From CAJBVG01 sp943372995 (lineage in GTDB: Bacteria > Bacteroidota > Bacteroidia > Sphingobacteriales > Sphingobacteriaceae), in NCBI GenBank assembly GCA_943372995.1, contig CALSAQ010000008.1, positions 1 to 64,000 on the forward strand: a stretch of 64,000 bases of DNA, written 5' to 3'. Shown here one piece after another: positions 8,852 to 18,235 of the stretch. Within the stretch, counting starts at the first letter, position 1. The number at the start of each line of letters is the position of its first letter. The position numbers and the translations under genes are program-made. The notes under the pieces are model-generated. The model did not search any database and was not told the origin of the DNA. It saw only the letters and a list, made by a program, of their open reading frames with translations.

Positions 8852-9307
8852 TTAAATCTGACCCCTTTTTGATTGAAAAAAAGTTTGCATTAAATTCCTG
8901 CATTCTTCCTCGAGAACACCAGAAATAACTTCCGTTTTTGGATGTAAGATGTTCTGTGTTAGGCTCGAATAACCTCTTTTATTATCAGATGTGCCAATCA
9001 CGATTCTTTTGAGTTGACTCCAGTATGCCGCTCCTGCACACATAATACAAGGTTCTACTGTAACATAAAGTGTAGCATCAACTAAATACTTCGCTCCCAA
9101 GTTATTACTTGCTGAGGTAAATGCTTGCATCTCTGCATGAGCTGTCACATCATTGAGCTTCTCTGTTAAGTTATGTGCTCTAGCTATGATTTTATTCTGA
9201 ATAACTACGATAGCTCCAATGGGTATCTCATCTTCTTCAAAAGCATATTTTGCTTCTTTTAAGGCTTCGTTCATGAAATACTCATCAGAATATATTGTAT
9301 AGCTCAT
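8852..9307 (-). CDS. tadA: tRNA-specific adenosine deaminase (TadA family)
   Basis: Zinc deaminase that converts adenosine to inosine at the wobble position of tRNA-Arg(ACG). The 151 residues fit TadA. The zinc site and proton shuttle are His57-Ala-Glu59 and Pro86-Cys87-Ile-Met-Cys90. The C-terminal CRNLMQTFFQSKR resembles the TadA helix with the FF pair that contacts tRNA. Bacteroidota also have guanine-deaminase-like paralogues, but this FF-containing tail favours TadA. It is divergent from the methyltransferase gene starting at 9344. Confidence 0.87.
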   Translation of the reverse strand: MSYTIYSDEYFMNEALKEAKYAFEEDEIPIGAIVVIQNKIIARAHNLTEKLNDVTAHAEMQAFTSASNNLGAKYLVDATLYVTVEPCIMCAGAAYWSQLKRIVIGTSDNKRGYSSLTQNILHPKTEVISGVLEEECRNLMQTFFQSKRGQI

Positions 9308-9328
9308 AATTAAAATGATGTAACTTTG
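9295..9328 (+). promoter_or_regulatory. Promoter of the RlmI-like methyltransferase gene
   Basis: TTG at 9295-9297, a 23-base spacer and TAACTTTG at 9321-9328. The spacer is at the upper limit of the Bacteroidota range. The ATG at 9344 is 15 bases after the box, so the leader would be about 10 bases. Confidence 0.6.
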
Positions 9329-9343
9329 GTAAAAATATAAATA

Positions 9344-10531
9344 ATGCAGAAAGTATTTCTCTTAAAAGGAAAAGAAAAGCCTGTATTACATCATCATAAT
9401 TGGGTGTATTCAGGCGCTATAGCAAAAACCGACAAAAACATTGGCAAAGGAGACTTGGTAGAAGTCTGTAATTCTGAAGGTAAATTTCTAGCCTATGGAT
9501 ATTATAATTCTGATTCTAAAATTCAAGTCCGCTTGTTAGAATGGAATCAAACTGTTGAAATAAATAAAGCTTGGTGGAATGAAAAAATTAAGACTGCTCA
9601 ACAATTAAGAAAAGAAAGAGTTGAGTCTGATGAGACCAATGCCTATCGTCTCATTTTTTCTGAGGGTGATTCTTTACCTGGATTAATAGTTGATAAATAC
9701 AACGATTACCTTTCTGTACAATTTCTTACCGCTGGAACAGAACATAGAAAAGAGATGATTGTGGAACTACTAAAGGAAAATGTTCCAGTTAAAGGAATCT
9801 ACGAAAGAAGCGATTCAAACGCAAGGAAATTAGAAGGATTAGAACTCGTTAATCAAAATCTTTTTGGCGAAGATCCTCCAATCGATTTAGTAATTAAAGA
9901 AAATGGATTATCATTTTATGCCCCAATAATAGCAGGTCAGAAATCTGGTTACTTTTTAGATCAACGTGAGAACAGACAAAAAGTGGCTAAATACTCTATT
10001 AACAAAAATGTACTCGATTGCTTTTCATACACAGGTGGATTTAGCTTATGTGCAAAAAAGGCAGGTGCAAGAGATGTATGGAGCATAGATTCATCAAGCA
10101 CAGCTTTAGAAACTTTGGTTTCGAATTATGAATTAAACGGATTGGCATATGAAAAGGAACATATTATTTGTGCCGACGCATTCCAATTTCTAAGAAATGC
10201 CCAGCAAGAAAATAAGCATTGGGACCTTATTATTTTGGATCCTCCTAAACTGGCTCCAAGCAGAAGAGATATTCCTAAAGCAGAACGAGCATACAAAGAT
10301 CTCAATCTACAGGCTCTTCAATTAATGAAAAAAGGAGATATACTCGCTACTTTTTCTTGTTCTGGAAGCATAAGTCTTGATCACTTTAAGCAAATATTAG
10401 CATGGGCAGCAACCGATGCGGGTAAAGAATTGCAGTTTTTAGAGGATTTGGGGCACCCAACAGACCACCCTGTAAGGGCAGCATTCCCCGAATCAGCTTA
10501 TTTAAAAGGAGTTATTGCTAGGGTAATTTGA
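9344..10531 (+). CDS. rlmI: Class I SAM-dependent rRNA methyltransferase (RlmI family)
   Basis: The 395 residues have an N-terminal PUA RNA-binding domain (residues 1-75, HHHNWVYSGAI then GDLVEVCN), a central linker, and a C-terminal Rossmann methyltransferase. The SAM site is LDCFSYTGGFSL near 222-233, and the catalytic-type motif LDPPKLAPSR is near 300, with FSCSGSIS following. RlmI methylates C5 of cytosine 1962 of 23S rRNA in E. coli, and target identity here is inferred from family membership. It is a single gene with its own promoter, upstream of rimP-nusA-infB. Confidence 0.88.
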   Translation: MQKVFLLKGKEKPVLHHHNWVYSGAIAKTDKNIGKGDLVEVCNSEGKFLAYGYYNSDSKIQVRLLEWNQTVEINKAWWNEKIKTAQQLRKERVESDETNAYRLIFSEGDSLPGLIVDKYNDYLSVQFLTAGTEHRKEMIVELLKENVPVKGIYERSDSNARKLEGLELVNQNLFGEDPPIDLVIKENGLSFYAPIIAGQKSGYFLDQRENRQKVAKYSINKNVLDCFSYTGGFSLCAKKAGARDVWSIDSSSTALETLVSNYELNGLAYEKEHIICADAFQFLRNAQQENKHWDLIILDPPKLAPSRRDIPKAERAYKDLNLQALQLMKKGDILATFSCSGSISLDHFKQILAWAATDAGKELQFLEDLGHPTDHPVRAAFPESAYLKGVIARVI

Positions 10532-10549
10532 CGAAAAGGAGTGCAATAC

Positions 10550-10579
10550 TTGACAAAAGCCATATTTTTTGTATATTTG
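10550..10579 (+). promoter_or_regulatory. Promoter of rimP-nusA-infB
   Basis: TTG at 10550-10552 (within TTGACA), a 19-base spacer and TATATTTG at 10572-10579. This is one of the best matches to the Bacteroidota consensus in the window, fitting a highly expressed operon. Transcription would begin about 10584-10586, so the hairpin at 10601-10626 lies inside the leader. Confidence 0.85.
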
Positions 10580-10600
10580 CGGTGGAAAATACTGATAAAG

Positions 10601-10630
10601 AACGAGGGGACACTAGTCCCCTCGTTTATT
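10601..10630 (+). promoter_or_regulatory. Leader hairpin with U-rich tail before rimP (possible attenuator)
   Basis: Arms 10601-10611 (AACGAGGGGAC) and 10616-10626 pair perfectly over 11 bases around the loop ACTA, followed by TATTTT. It has the look of an intrinsic terminator but lies about 20 bases downstream of the promoter of rimP-nusA-infB and 17 bases before the rimP ATG. Because NusA, a termination/antitermination factor, is encoded in this operon, feedback attenuation is a reasonable guess. It may instead simply end read-through from the upstream methyltransferase gene. Confidence 0.7.
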
Positions 10631-10643
10631 TTAAAAACATCCC

Positions 10644-11105
10644 ATGAACGCGGTTGAGGAAAAGATTAGAACATATATCGACGAGGCTTTAGAAGGAAGC
10701 AATTTATTTATTGTCGATTTAAAAATGTTACCAAAGAGTAGAATTGTATTATTACTTGATGGCGACAATGGTATTGGAATAGATGAGTGTGCTAAAATTA
10801 GTAAGCACATTTCTCATCGAATGGAAGAAGAAAACCTTATTGAAGGAGCACATACACTAGAAGTGTCTTCACCTGGGGTAGATCATCCATTAAAATTTCA
10901 GCGCCAATATCCACAACATATAGGTAGAACTTTAGGGATAAGAATGAATGATGGACAAGAGCTCGAAGGGAAACTATTAGGAATAAATAAAGATATTATC
11001 AGTATTGAAGCAAAAATTAAAGAAAAAGGAAAGAAAGTTCGATTAGAAGAACAAAGTATTTCTTTGGACGATATAAAAGAGGCAAAAATTAAGATCATTT
11101 TTTAG
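10644..11105 (+). CDS. rimP: Ribosome maturation factor RimP
   Basis: Needed for assembly of the 30S ribosomal subunit. The 153 residues show the family motif LEVSSPGVDHPLKF near residues 73-86, an N-terminal alpha/beta domain containing LLLDGDNGIGIDECAKISKHI, and a C-terminal SH3-like domain ending in LDDIKEAKIKI. It is the first gene of the rimP-nusA-infB operon, a very widely conserved order, with 21 bases to nusA. Confidence 0.95.
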   Translation: MNAVEEKIRTYIDEALEGSNLFIVDLKMLPKSRIVLLLDGDNGIGIDECAKISKHISHRMEEENLIEGAHTLEVSSPGVDHPLKFQRQYPQHIGRTLGIRMNDGQELEGKLLGINKDIISIEAKIKEKGKKVRLEEQSISLDDIKEAKIKIIF

Positions 11106-11126
11106 AAAAAAATAATTTGAATTAAT

Positions 11127-12362
11127 ATGAATAACATCAATTTAATTGATTCTTTCCAGGAGTTTAAAGACTTCAAAAACATCGATCGACCAACGATGAT
11201 GAGTGTATTGGAAGATGTGTTCAGAAGCATGTTACGTAAAAAATATGGTACGGATGAAAACTGCGACATTATTGTAAACACGGATAACGGAGACTTGGAG
11301 ATATGGAGAACACGTAGAGTAATGGAAGATGGTTTCTCTGAAGACGATGCATTAGAAGTAGAAATTACTGAAGCGAAAACAATTGACCCAGACTTAGAAG
11401 TAGGCGATGATGCTATTGAACCAGTTACTTTAGAAAGTTTTGGTAGAAGAGCCATACTAGCTGCTCGTCAGACTTTAGTTTCAAAAATCATCGAATTAGA
11501 AAAAGACGAGGTTTATAAAAAATATAAAGATAGAATTGGTGAGATTGTAACAGGTGAGGTTTATCAGGTTTGGAAAAAAGAAATGTTGGTAATGGACGAC
11601 GATGGTAATGAATTAATTTTACCAAAAACGGAACAAATTCCAGCAGACTTTTTCAAAAAAGGGGATAATGTAAAAGCTGTTGTATTAAGAGTAGACATGC
11701 AAAACAATAACCCTCGTATTATCATTTCAAGAACTGCTCCATCATTCTTAGAGAGATTGTTTGAACAAGAAGTTCCTGAAGTATTTGATGGATTAATTAC
11801 CATAAAAAATATAGTTCGTGAACCTGGAGAAAGAGCTAAAGTAGCGGTAGAGTCGTACGACGATCGTATTGATCCAGTAGGAGCTTGTGTGGGTATGAAA
11901 GGTTCTCGTATACATGGTATCGTACGTGAATTGAAAAATGAAAACATTGATGTGATAAATTACACAAACAATTTATCACTATATATTCAACGTGCATTAT
12001 CACCTGCAAAAATTACTTCTATCAAATTAGATGAGGAAACTAAAAGGGCATCTGTTTATTTAAAATCAGACCAAGTTTCTTTAGCAATTGGTAAAGGTGG
12101 CTATAACATTAAACTAGCTGGTAAATTAACTGGTTACGAAATTGATGTTTACCGTGAATCTGAAGAGAATGAGGAGGATGTTGATTTAGATGAATTTACA
12201 GATGAAATTGAAGATTGGATTATAGATGAATTAAAAGCAATAGGTTGTGACACTGCAAAAAGTGTATTAAACCTATCTGTTGAAGATTTAGTTAAACGTA
12301 CCGATCTTGAAGAAGAAACGATTAAAGATGTAATCAACATCTTAAAATCGGAATTCGAATAA
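11127..12362 (+). CDS. nusA: Transcription termination/antitermination protein NusA
   Basis: Binds RNA polymerase and nascent RNA, controlling pausing, termination and antitermination. The N-terminal RNA-polymerase-binding domain spans about 1-125, an S1 domain (GEIVTGEVYQVWKKEM) begins near 139, and two KH domains follow (DPVGACVGMKGSRI near 250, SLAIGKGGYNIKLAGKLTG near 320). The 411 residues end with a short acidic linker and one helix-hairpin-like segment, shorter than the 495-residue E. coli protein with its two acidic repeats. It lies between rimP and infB. Confidence 0.96.
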   Translation: MNNINLIDSFQEFKDFKNIDRPTMMSVLEDVFRSMLRKKYGTDENCDIIVNTDNGDLEIWRTRRVMEDGFSEDDALEVEITEAKTIDPDLEVGDDAIEPVTLESFGRRAILAARQTLVSKIIELEKDEVYKKYKDRIGEIVTGEVYQVWKKEMLVMDDDGNELILPKTEQIPADFFKKGDNVKAVVLRVDMQNNNPRIIISRTAPSFLERLFEQEVPEVFDGLITIKNIVREPGERAKVAVESYDDRIDPVGACVGMKGSRIHGIVRELKNENIDVINYTNNLSLYIQRALSPAKITSIKLDEETKRASVYLKSDQVSLAIGKGGYNIKLAGKLTGYEIDVYRESEENEEDVDLDEFTDEIEDWIIDELKAIGCDTAKSVLNLSVEDLVKRTDLEEETIKDVINILKSEFE

Positions 12363-12398
12363 GAAAAATTAAACGCATATTTGCATAAATACTAGTAG

Positions 12399-15386
12399 AT
12401 GTCAGAAGACAAAAAAATTAATTTATTAAAAGCTGCTAAGGAATTTAACCTAAGTATTGGAACTATTGTGGAGCACCTTGGAAAAAAAGGAATTCAAATA
12501 GACAACAAACCAAATACTAAGTTAACTGATGAGCAATATGGAATCTTGATGAAAGATTTCCAATCGGATAAAACTATTCGCGAAGAGGCGAAAAGTATTG
12601 CTATTGGAAAACTAAGAAGAGAGGATGTAGTTGCACCAGTAGAACCAGTTACGGCAACTAAAAACAAAGCTGAGCTTGAGGTTGAAGAAGTTATTCTTAT
12701 TAAAAATGTAGCGGCTACTCCTGAAGTTGTAGAAGCAAAACCTGTAGCTAAAGAAGAGCCTGCAAAAAAAGTTGAGAAAGAAGATAACTCAACGCCAAGT
12801 TTAAAAATCTTAGGAAAAATAGATTTAGATTCTGTTTCTGGAAAAGGGAAATCTGATAAAGATAAAAAAGCTAAAGAAAAAGAAGCAAAAGAAGCTAAAC
12901 CAAAAGAAACTGAAGCAAAAGTTGAAGAGATAAAAGAAGCTGTAGTTGAGAAACCTAAAAAAGAAGCAGCTCCAGAGAAAAAGATTGTAGAAGAAAAAGC
13001 TCCAGAGGTTAAAGAAGAGGAAAAGAAAGAAGTTGTTGTTGAAAAACCTAAAGAAACTAAAACTGAGAAAAAACCTGTTAAGGAAGAACCTATAAAAGAG
13101 GAAAAAGCAGTTGAAAAACCAAAAGGAAAAGTTGAAGCTCCTCATGCTGATGATCCTGTAAGACCCGAAGATGTTATTCGTGCAAAAGCTCAAAAATTGA
13201 GCGGGCCAAACATTGTAGGTTCAATTGATTTATCGCAGTTTGCTGCTAAGAAAAAAGCAGTACCAGTTGCTAGTTCATCAGGTAATACAGCCGATCAGAA
13301 GAAAAAAAGAAAACGTAAAGAAAATAAACCAGTAAGTCCTAACCAACAATCGGGTCAGAACCAACAAGGTCAAGGACAAGGTGGCAATGCTGGAGGTAAC
13401 AGAAATTTCCAAGACCGCAGAAAAGCGGGTACTGGATATCAAGGCAACAAACCTAATACTCCAAAAGAAGAACCTACTGAAAAAGAAATACAAGATCAAA
13501 TTAAAGCAACACTTGCCCGTTTATCTGGTGCAGGGAAATCGGGGAAATTTGCTCAACGTGCTAAATTAAGAAGAGCAAAACGCGACGATGTTGCAGCATC
13601 AGCTGAAGAAGCAGCAAAAGAATTAGAATTACAATCGAAAATATTAAAGGTTACGGAATTCGTTACTGCAAACGAACTTGCAAAAATGATGGATGTACCT
13701 GTAACGAAAGTTATTTCTACATGTATGAGTTTAGGAATGTTCGTATCTATTAATCAAAGATTAGATGCAGAAACCTTAACCATTGTAGCTGATGAATTTG
13801 GATACGAAGTACAATTCGTTTCTACAGAAGAACAAGAAGTTGATTTTGACGAAGCAGATAACGAAGAGGATTTAGTACATCGTGCACCAATTGTTACAGT
13901 AATGGGTCACGTCGATCATGGTAAAACGTCACTACTTGACTTTGTACGTAAAGCCAATGTTATTGCAGGCGAAGCGGGTGGTATTACTCAACATATTGGA
14001 GCTTACGAAGTACAATTAGATTCAGGTAAGAAAATAACTTTCTTAGATACTCCAGGTCACGAAGCCTTTACAGCGATGCGTGCTCGTGGTGCTAAAGTAA
14101 CAGATATTGTTATTATCGTTATTGCAGCAGACGACAGTGTGATGCCTCAAACAAAAGAAGCTATTAATCATGCTCAAGCTGCAGGGGTACCTATCATATT
14201 TGCATTAAACAAAATTGATAAACCTGATGCTAACCCAGATAGAATTAGAGAACAATTGTCTGCTATGAATATCTTAGTTGAAGAGTGGGGTGGTAAATAT
14301 CAGTGTCAGGAAATTTCAGCTAAAAAAGGATTAAACGTAGATGCTTTGCTCGAAAAAGTTTTATTAGAAGCTGAACTATTAGAGTTAAAAGCAAATCCAA
14401 ATAAACATGCAGTAGGAACTGTTATTGAAGCAGCTCTAGACAAAGGAAGAGGTATTATTACCACTGTACTTGTTCAAGCAGGTGAATTAAAAGTTGGAGA
14501 TCCAATACTTGCAGGTTGTTATAGTGGACGTGTAAAAGCGTTATTTAATGAACGTGGACAAAAAGTTGAGAAGGTTGGGCCATCAACTCCAATTCAAGTT
14601 TTAGGTATGAATGGTGCGCCTCAAGCAGGTGATAAATTCAACGCTATGGAAAGTGAGGTTGAGGCTAGAGAGATTGCCAACAAACGATTACAATTACAAA
14701 GAGAACAAGGTATACGTACACAAAAACATATTACTCTTGATGAAATTGGAAGACGTTTAGCAATAGGAAACTTTAAAGAATTAAATATAATCGTTAAAGG
14801 TGACGTGGATGGTTCTATTGAAGCATTAGCAGATTCATTATTGAAACTATCTACTCAAGAAATACAAGTAAATATCATACACAAATCTGTTGGTCAGATT
14901 TCAGAATCAGACGTATTATTAGCATCAGCATCTGATGCAATTATAGTAGGGTTCCAAGTAAGACCTTCTCTTAATGCACGTAAACTTGCTGAGCAAGAAC
15001 AAATAGATATACGTATGTATTCTATTATTTACGATGCTATTAATGAAGTAAAATCTGCAATGGAAGGTATGTTGGCTCCTCAATATGAAGAGAAAATTAC
15101 TGCTAACGTAGAAATACGTGAAACCTTCAAAATCTCAAAAGTGGGAACCATTGCTGGTTGTATGGTACTCGATGGTAAGATTAACAGAAACAGTAAAGTG
15201 CGTATCGTTCGCGATGGTGTGGTTATACATACTGGTGAATTAGCTTCATTAAAGCGTTTCAAAGACGATGTTAAAGAAGTTGCAACTGGATACGAATGTG
15301 GATTGAACATCCAAAACTTCAACAATATTGAAGTAGGTGACATTATAGAAGCCTATGAAAATGTTGAAATTAAACGTAAACTTTAA
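12399..15386 (+). CDS. infB: Translation initiation factor IF-2
   Basis: GTPase that places initiator tRNA on the 30S subunit and promotes subunit joining. The 995 residues have a small N-terminal IF2_N domain (KEFNLSIGTIVEHLGKKG), a long low-complexity Lys/Glu/Ala/Pro-rich stretch (about 100-260), a Gly/Gln/Asn-rich stretch (about 305-350), a second IF2_N domain near 415-460, and the G domain from about 503 (GHVDHGKT; DTPGHEAF; NKIDKPDAN), followed by the IF-2 C-terminal domains. The charged linker varies in length between species. An intrinsic terminator follows the stop. Confidence 0.97.
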   Translation: MSEDKKINLLKAAKEFNLSIGTIVEHLGKKGIQIDNKPNTKLTDEQYGILMKDFQSDKTIREEAKSIAIGKLRREDVVAPVEPVTATKNKAELEVEEVILIKNVAATPEVVEAKPVAKEEPAKKVEKEDNSTPSLKILGKIDLDSVSGKGKSDKDKKAKEKEAKEAKPKETEAKVEEIKEAVVEKPKKEAAPEKKIVEEKAPEVKEEEKKEVVVEKPKETKTEKKPVKEEPIKEEKAVEKPKGKVEAPHADDPVRPEDVIRAKAQKLSGPNIVGSIDLSQFAAKKKAVPVASSSGNTADQKKKRKRKENKPVSPNQQSGQNQQGQGQGGNAGGNRNFQDRRKAGTGYQGNKPNTPKEEPTEKEIQDQIKATLARLSGAGKSGKFAQRAKLRRAKRDDVAASAEEAAKELELQSKILKVTEFVTANELAKMMDVPVTKVISTCMSLGMFVSINQRLDAETLTIVADEFGYEVQFVSTEEQEVDFDEADNEEDLVHRAPIVTVMGHVDHGKTSLLDFVRKANVIAGEAGGITQHIGAYEVQLDSGKKITFLDTPGHEAFTAMRARGAKVTDIVIIVIAADDSVMPQTKEAINHAQAAGVPIIFALNKIDKPDANPDRIREQLSAMNILVEEWGGKYQCQEISAKKGLNVDALLEKVLLEAELLELKANPNKHAVGTVIEAALDKGRGIITTVLVQAGELKVGDPILAGCYSGRVKALFNERGQKVEKVGPSTPIQVLGMNGAPQAGDKFNAMESEVEAREIANKRLQLQREQGIRTQKHITLDEIGRRLAIGNFKELNIIVKGDVDGSIEALADSLLKLSTQEIQVNIIHKSVGQISESDVLLASASDAIIVGFQVRPSLNARKLAEQEQIDIRMYSIIYDAINEVKSAMEGMLAPQYEEKITANVEIRETFKISKVGTIAGCMVLDGKINRNSKVRIVRDGVVIHTGELASLKRFKDDVKEVATGYECGLNIQNFNNIEVGDIIEAYENVEIKRKL

Positions 15387-15402
15387 TTAAACCCAATAAT
15401 TT

Positions 15403-15446
15403 AAAAAGCCTTCTCATTCTTTGAGAGGGCTTTTTTATTTTTTTAT
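15403..15446 (+). terminator. Intrinsic terminator of rimP-nusA-infB
   Basis: Arms 15403-15416 (AAAAAGCCTTCTCA) and 15422-15435 form a 14-base stem with a single T-G wobble and a 5-base loop, followed by a run of T to about 15446. It is a classic rho-independent terminator 16 bases after the infB stop. Confidence 0.9.
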
Positions 15447-15477
15447 TTCTCGATTTTTTTTCGAACTTGTAGCTACT

Positions 15478-16704
15478 ATGAGTTTTCTGAAAAAATTCAG
15501 TATTAATCAATATTATACTTTTTTTATTTGTGGTGTTATTGTTGGTGTGTTTTTCTCTCCAGCTCTTAATAGCATAAGTAATGCTGCATTGATTTTAATT
15601 TGGCTGTTTGAAGCTGACTATAAAAATAAATGGGCAATATTAAAACGTGATAAAGCTTTTTGGGCTTTAATAAGCGTCTTCATTATACATCTAGTTGGTT
15701 TAATTTATACTGAAAATTTTGAGTACGCATTTAAAGACCTCAAAATAAAATTACCAATACTCCTTCTTCCAATAGTATTTGCAAGTGCCATTAGGCTCGA
15801 CAACAAACAATTTAAAGTTATTCTTAGAGTACTCATTTATACTGCTCTTGTTTCATCGTTGTATGCTTTTTTTATTTATCTAAAATATTACGGTAAGGAA
15901 ATAAAAGAACTCCGTGAAATATCAAGCATCATCTCTCATATCAGACTTAGTCTATTAAATGCTATTGCTTCTTTTGCAGCATTTTATTTGATTTATATCA
16001 ACAGAAAAAAACTATTTAGTATTGATAACGTCATATTATTACTTATTGGAGTTTGGCTCTTTGTATTTAACGGTATACTAGGTGCTAGAATGGGGATACT
16101 AGTATATTTTGTAATGGCTGCATTGTTTGCATTTTATTTAATATATACTTTAAGGAAGTGGTGGTTAACTATTGGGTTGTTAGTTGGTGTTCTCTCACTA
16201 CCTATTATTACTTATTATAGCATTCCAAGTGTGAAAATGAGAGTAGATGAAATTCAATCTGAAGTTAAAAATTATAATAGTGGTGGAGATCCTTCGGGTC
16301 AATCAATAGCTCAGCGATTTGTATTTTGGAAAATTGCGGTGGATATTTTTAAAACCTCTCCTATTATAGGTATAGGAACGGGTGATGTAAAAGATGCTTA
16401 TAAAAACTATTACCAAGAGCATCCTGGCATCATTCAAGAGAAGTTTCAACACAGAGCGCATAATCAATACTTAACTATTTTGCTCACGTTTGGAATTATT
16501 GGAATACTCATCTTTATGTATGGAATACTCAGTCCAATGTTTTACCAAAATAAATATTTCGATTACTTCTATATCGTATTTTTGATTTCATTTTTACTCT
16601 CCATGACCATGGAAGATACTATTGAAACGCAAGCTGGGGTAACGTTTTATGCATTCTTTAACTCTCTGTTTTTGTATGCACGTCCTAAATCAGAATCTAT
16701 ATAA
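15478..16704 (+). CDS. O-antigen ligase/polymerase family membrane protein
   Basis: A 408-residue polytopic inner-membrane protein with about ten hydrophobic segments. The Wzy_C-type core is seen at NGILGARMGILVYF (about 198-211), followed by a periplasmic loop and AHNQYLTILLTFGIIGIL near 324-341, the His-containing segment typical of O-antigen ligases (WaaL) and polymerases (Wzy). Sequence does not distinguish ligase from polymerase. An upstream in-frame TTG at 15421 falls inside the infB terminator, so I choose the ATG at 15478 (MSFLKKFSIN). Its 3' end overlaps the convergent glycosyltransferase gene by 8 bases. Confidence 0.85.
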   Translation: MSFLKKFSINQYYTFFICGVIVGVFFSPALNSISNAALILIWLFEADYKNKWAILKRDKAFWALISVFIIHLVGLIYTENFEYAFKDLKIKLPILLLPIVFASAIRLDNKQFKVILRVLIYTALVSSLYAFFIYLKYYGKEIKELREISSIISHIRLSLLNAIASFAAFYLIYINRKKLFSIDNVILLLIGVWLFVFNGILGARMGILVYFVMAALFAFYLIYTLRKWWLTIGLLVGVLSLPIITYYSIPSVKMRVDEIQSEVKNYNSGGDPSGQSIAQRFVFWKIAVDIFKTSPIIGIGTGDVKDAYKNYYQEHPGIIQEKFQHRAHNQYLTILLTFGIIGILIFMYGILSPMFYQNKYFDYFYIVFLISFLLSMTMEDTIETQAGVTFYAFFNSLFLYARPKSESI

Positions 16705-17485
16705 GGTATTTATCGATTCCATTTACACACCAAGTACTTTTATCTTGTATAGTACTGTTTAAAATATCATCATTTTTAGAGAGATCTTTTTTACTATTTT
16801 CTTTATGATAAATGTGAAATGCTATACCACCAAATTTTAATGCTTTACCAAAAACATTATTATTTATCAATCTCATTACTAGCTCTGAATCCTCTCTTCC
16901 CCATCCTGAAATACCTTCATTATATCCATTCACATTAATAAAATCTTTTCTCCAGAATGACATGTTGCAGCCGCGAATCTTAAATGGGTTGTTTATTTTT
17001 TTAGTAAATAATTTTTGAAGAATATTGGAGTGTATTGCATTTAGTCGATTCACAATGCCACTCGACAACACACTTGGTTGTTCTTTATTTGCATATAAAT
17101 AATGTGCGGAGCATTCTTCATTCATTAATACTCTACTCCCTTTAATATATCTACCTTGCTCTGCAATATTAAAATGATCTTTAATAAATTCTGCATGCAT
17201 GATGATATCGCCATCAATTTGTATTATATAGTCAGATGTTGAAACAGCTATAGCTTTATTTCTGATGTGTGATAACCTGAATCCTTTATCTTCGTGCCAA
17301 ACATGTTTAATCATCATTTTATGATTAATGTTAAACTGTTCTATTAGTTTTTTTGTGTCATCGGTAGAACCATCATCTGCAATAATAACTTCATCGGGCA
17401 TCCTTGATTGTAGCAAAAGGCTATTTAAACAACACGTAAGTGCGGAGGTCCAATTATATGTGGCAATAACTAACGCAATTTTCAT
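16697..17485 (-). CDS. Glycosyltransferase family 2 with galactosyltransferase-like C-terminus
   Basis: The 262 residues begin with a GT-A fold (ALVIATYNW, then EVIIADDGSTDDT) and a DxD-like motif in YIIQIDGDIIMH. The C-terminal half contains CNMSFWRKDFINVNGYNEGISGWGREDSEL, the Glyco_transf_7C signature with the WGxED motif. It probably adds a sugar to lipopolysaccharide core or O-antigen, with donor and acceptor unknown. Its start codon overlaps the stop of the upstream glycosyltransferase by one base, so the minus-strand genes 16697-19120 look like one operon facing the O-antigen ligase gene. Confidence 0.87.
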   Translation of the reverse strand: MKIALVIATYNWTSALTCCLNSLLLQSRMPDEVIIADDGSTDDTKKLIEQFNINHKMMIKHVWHEDKGFRLSHIRNKAIAVSTSDYIIQIDGDIIMHAEFIKDHFNIAEQGRYIKGSRVLMNEECSAHYLYANKEQPSVLSSGIVNRLNAIHSNILQKLFTKKINNPFKIRGCNMSFWRKDFINVNGYNEGISGWGREDSELVMRLINNNVFGKALKFGGIAFHIYHKENSKKDLSKNDDILNSTIQDKSTWCVNGIDKYLI

Positions 17486-18234
17486 TACTTACTTCTATAT
17501 AATTGATAATGATAAAAATATTTTATAAAAATGGAGTATGCTGCAGTTATCGCAATAAAGAATCCATAAGCTCCATCCAAAAAACCTAATCTTAGAAAAT
17601 AATCTTTAATAAATCTAAAAACTGGGCTGAAAATAATTTTAAATGCATTTGGTTTCTTTCCTCTTTCGAATAAATGTTTACCTGCAAGTTTTCCATAATG
17701 TACACTTTTCTCTACGTGTTGAATAATTGAATAATAAGAATAATGATACAAGTCACCCTTTAAATGAGTAACTTTTAAATCATTTAATTCTAATTGTTCG
17801 TGCACCTCTGAATCATTCCATTTTACTATACTCTTAGGAAATAATCGAACTTTTATATCTGGATACCACCCACTATGCTTTATCCATTTTCCACAATAAT
17901 TCGTGAGTCTATTGAAGGAATATGCGTTATTTAAATTGGGTTTTACCTGTTGTATTGAATTAATTAATTCTTCAGACAATGCCTCGTCAGCATCAATAGA
18001 AAGAATGTATTCGTGCTGAGCTTGATCCTGACCAAAGTTTTTCGTTGCACCATATCCTAACCAATGTTGAGTTATAAATTTAACATTGTATTTTTCTGCA
18101 ATAGCTTTTGTTAAATCTGTACTACCGGAATCAACAATTATAATTTCATCAACAACAGAAAGTAACGATTGAATACATCGTTCAATATTTCTTTCTTCAT
18201 TGAGTGTAATAATAACTGCAGATATCTTACTCAT
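17485..18234 (-). CDS. Glycosyltransferase family 2 (WaaE/KdtX-like)
   Basis: The 249 residues match the beta-glycosyltransferase type found in lipopolysaccharide core synthesis (WaaE/KdtX). Visible motifs are SAVIITLNEERNIERC, EIIIVDSGSTDLT, ILSIDADEALS (the DxD site) and SGWYPDIKVRLFPK followed by VHEQLEL. The hydrophobic C-terminal segment (YGFFIAITAAYSIFIKYFYHY) may anchor the protein to the inner membrane. It is the middle gene of three glycosyltransferase genes separated by one base or overlapping. The sugar added is not predictable from sequence. Confidence 0.87.
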   Translation of the reverse strand: MSKISAVIITLNEERNIERCIQSLLSVVDEIIIVDSGSTDLTKAIAEKYNVKFITQHWLGYGATKNFGQDQAQHEYILSIDADEALSEELINSIQQVKPNLNNAYSFNRLTNYCGKWIKHSGWYPDIKVRLFPKSIVKWNDSEVHEQLELNDLKVTHLKGDLYHYSYYSIIQHVEKSVHYGKLAGKHLFERGKKPNAFKIIFSPVFRFIKDYFLRLGFLDGAYGFFIAITAAYSIFIKYFYHYQLYRSK

Positions 18235-18235
18235 G

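Noticed and set aside
10601..10626. Hairpin taken simply as the terminator of the RlmI-like gene
   Set aside because: A strong promoter (10550-10579) lies between that gene and the hairpin, so the hairpin is also in the leader of rimP. The simple terminator reading is not excluded but is incomplete.
12825..13499. Open frames antisense to infB, rich in Phe and Ser
   Set aside because: They mirror the Lys/Glu-rich low-complexity linker of IF-2 and have no start signals or recognisable domains.
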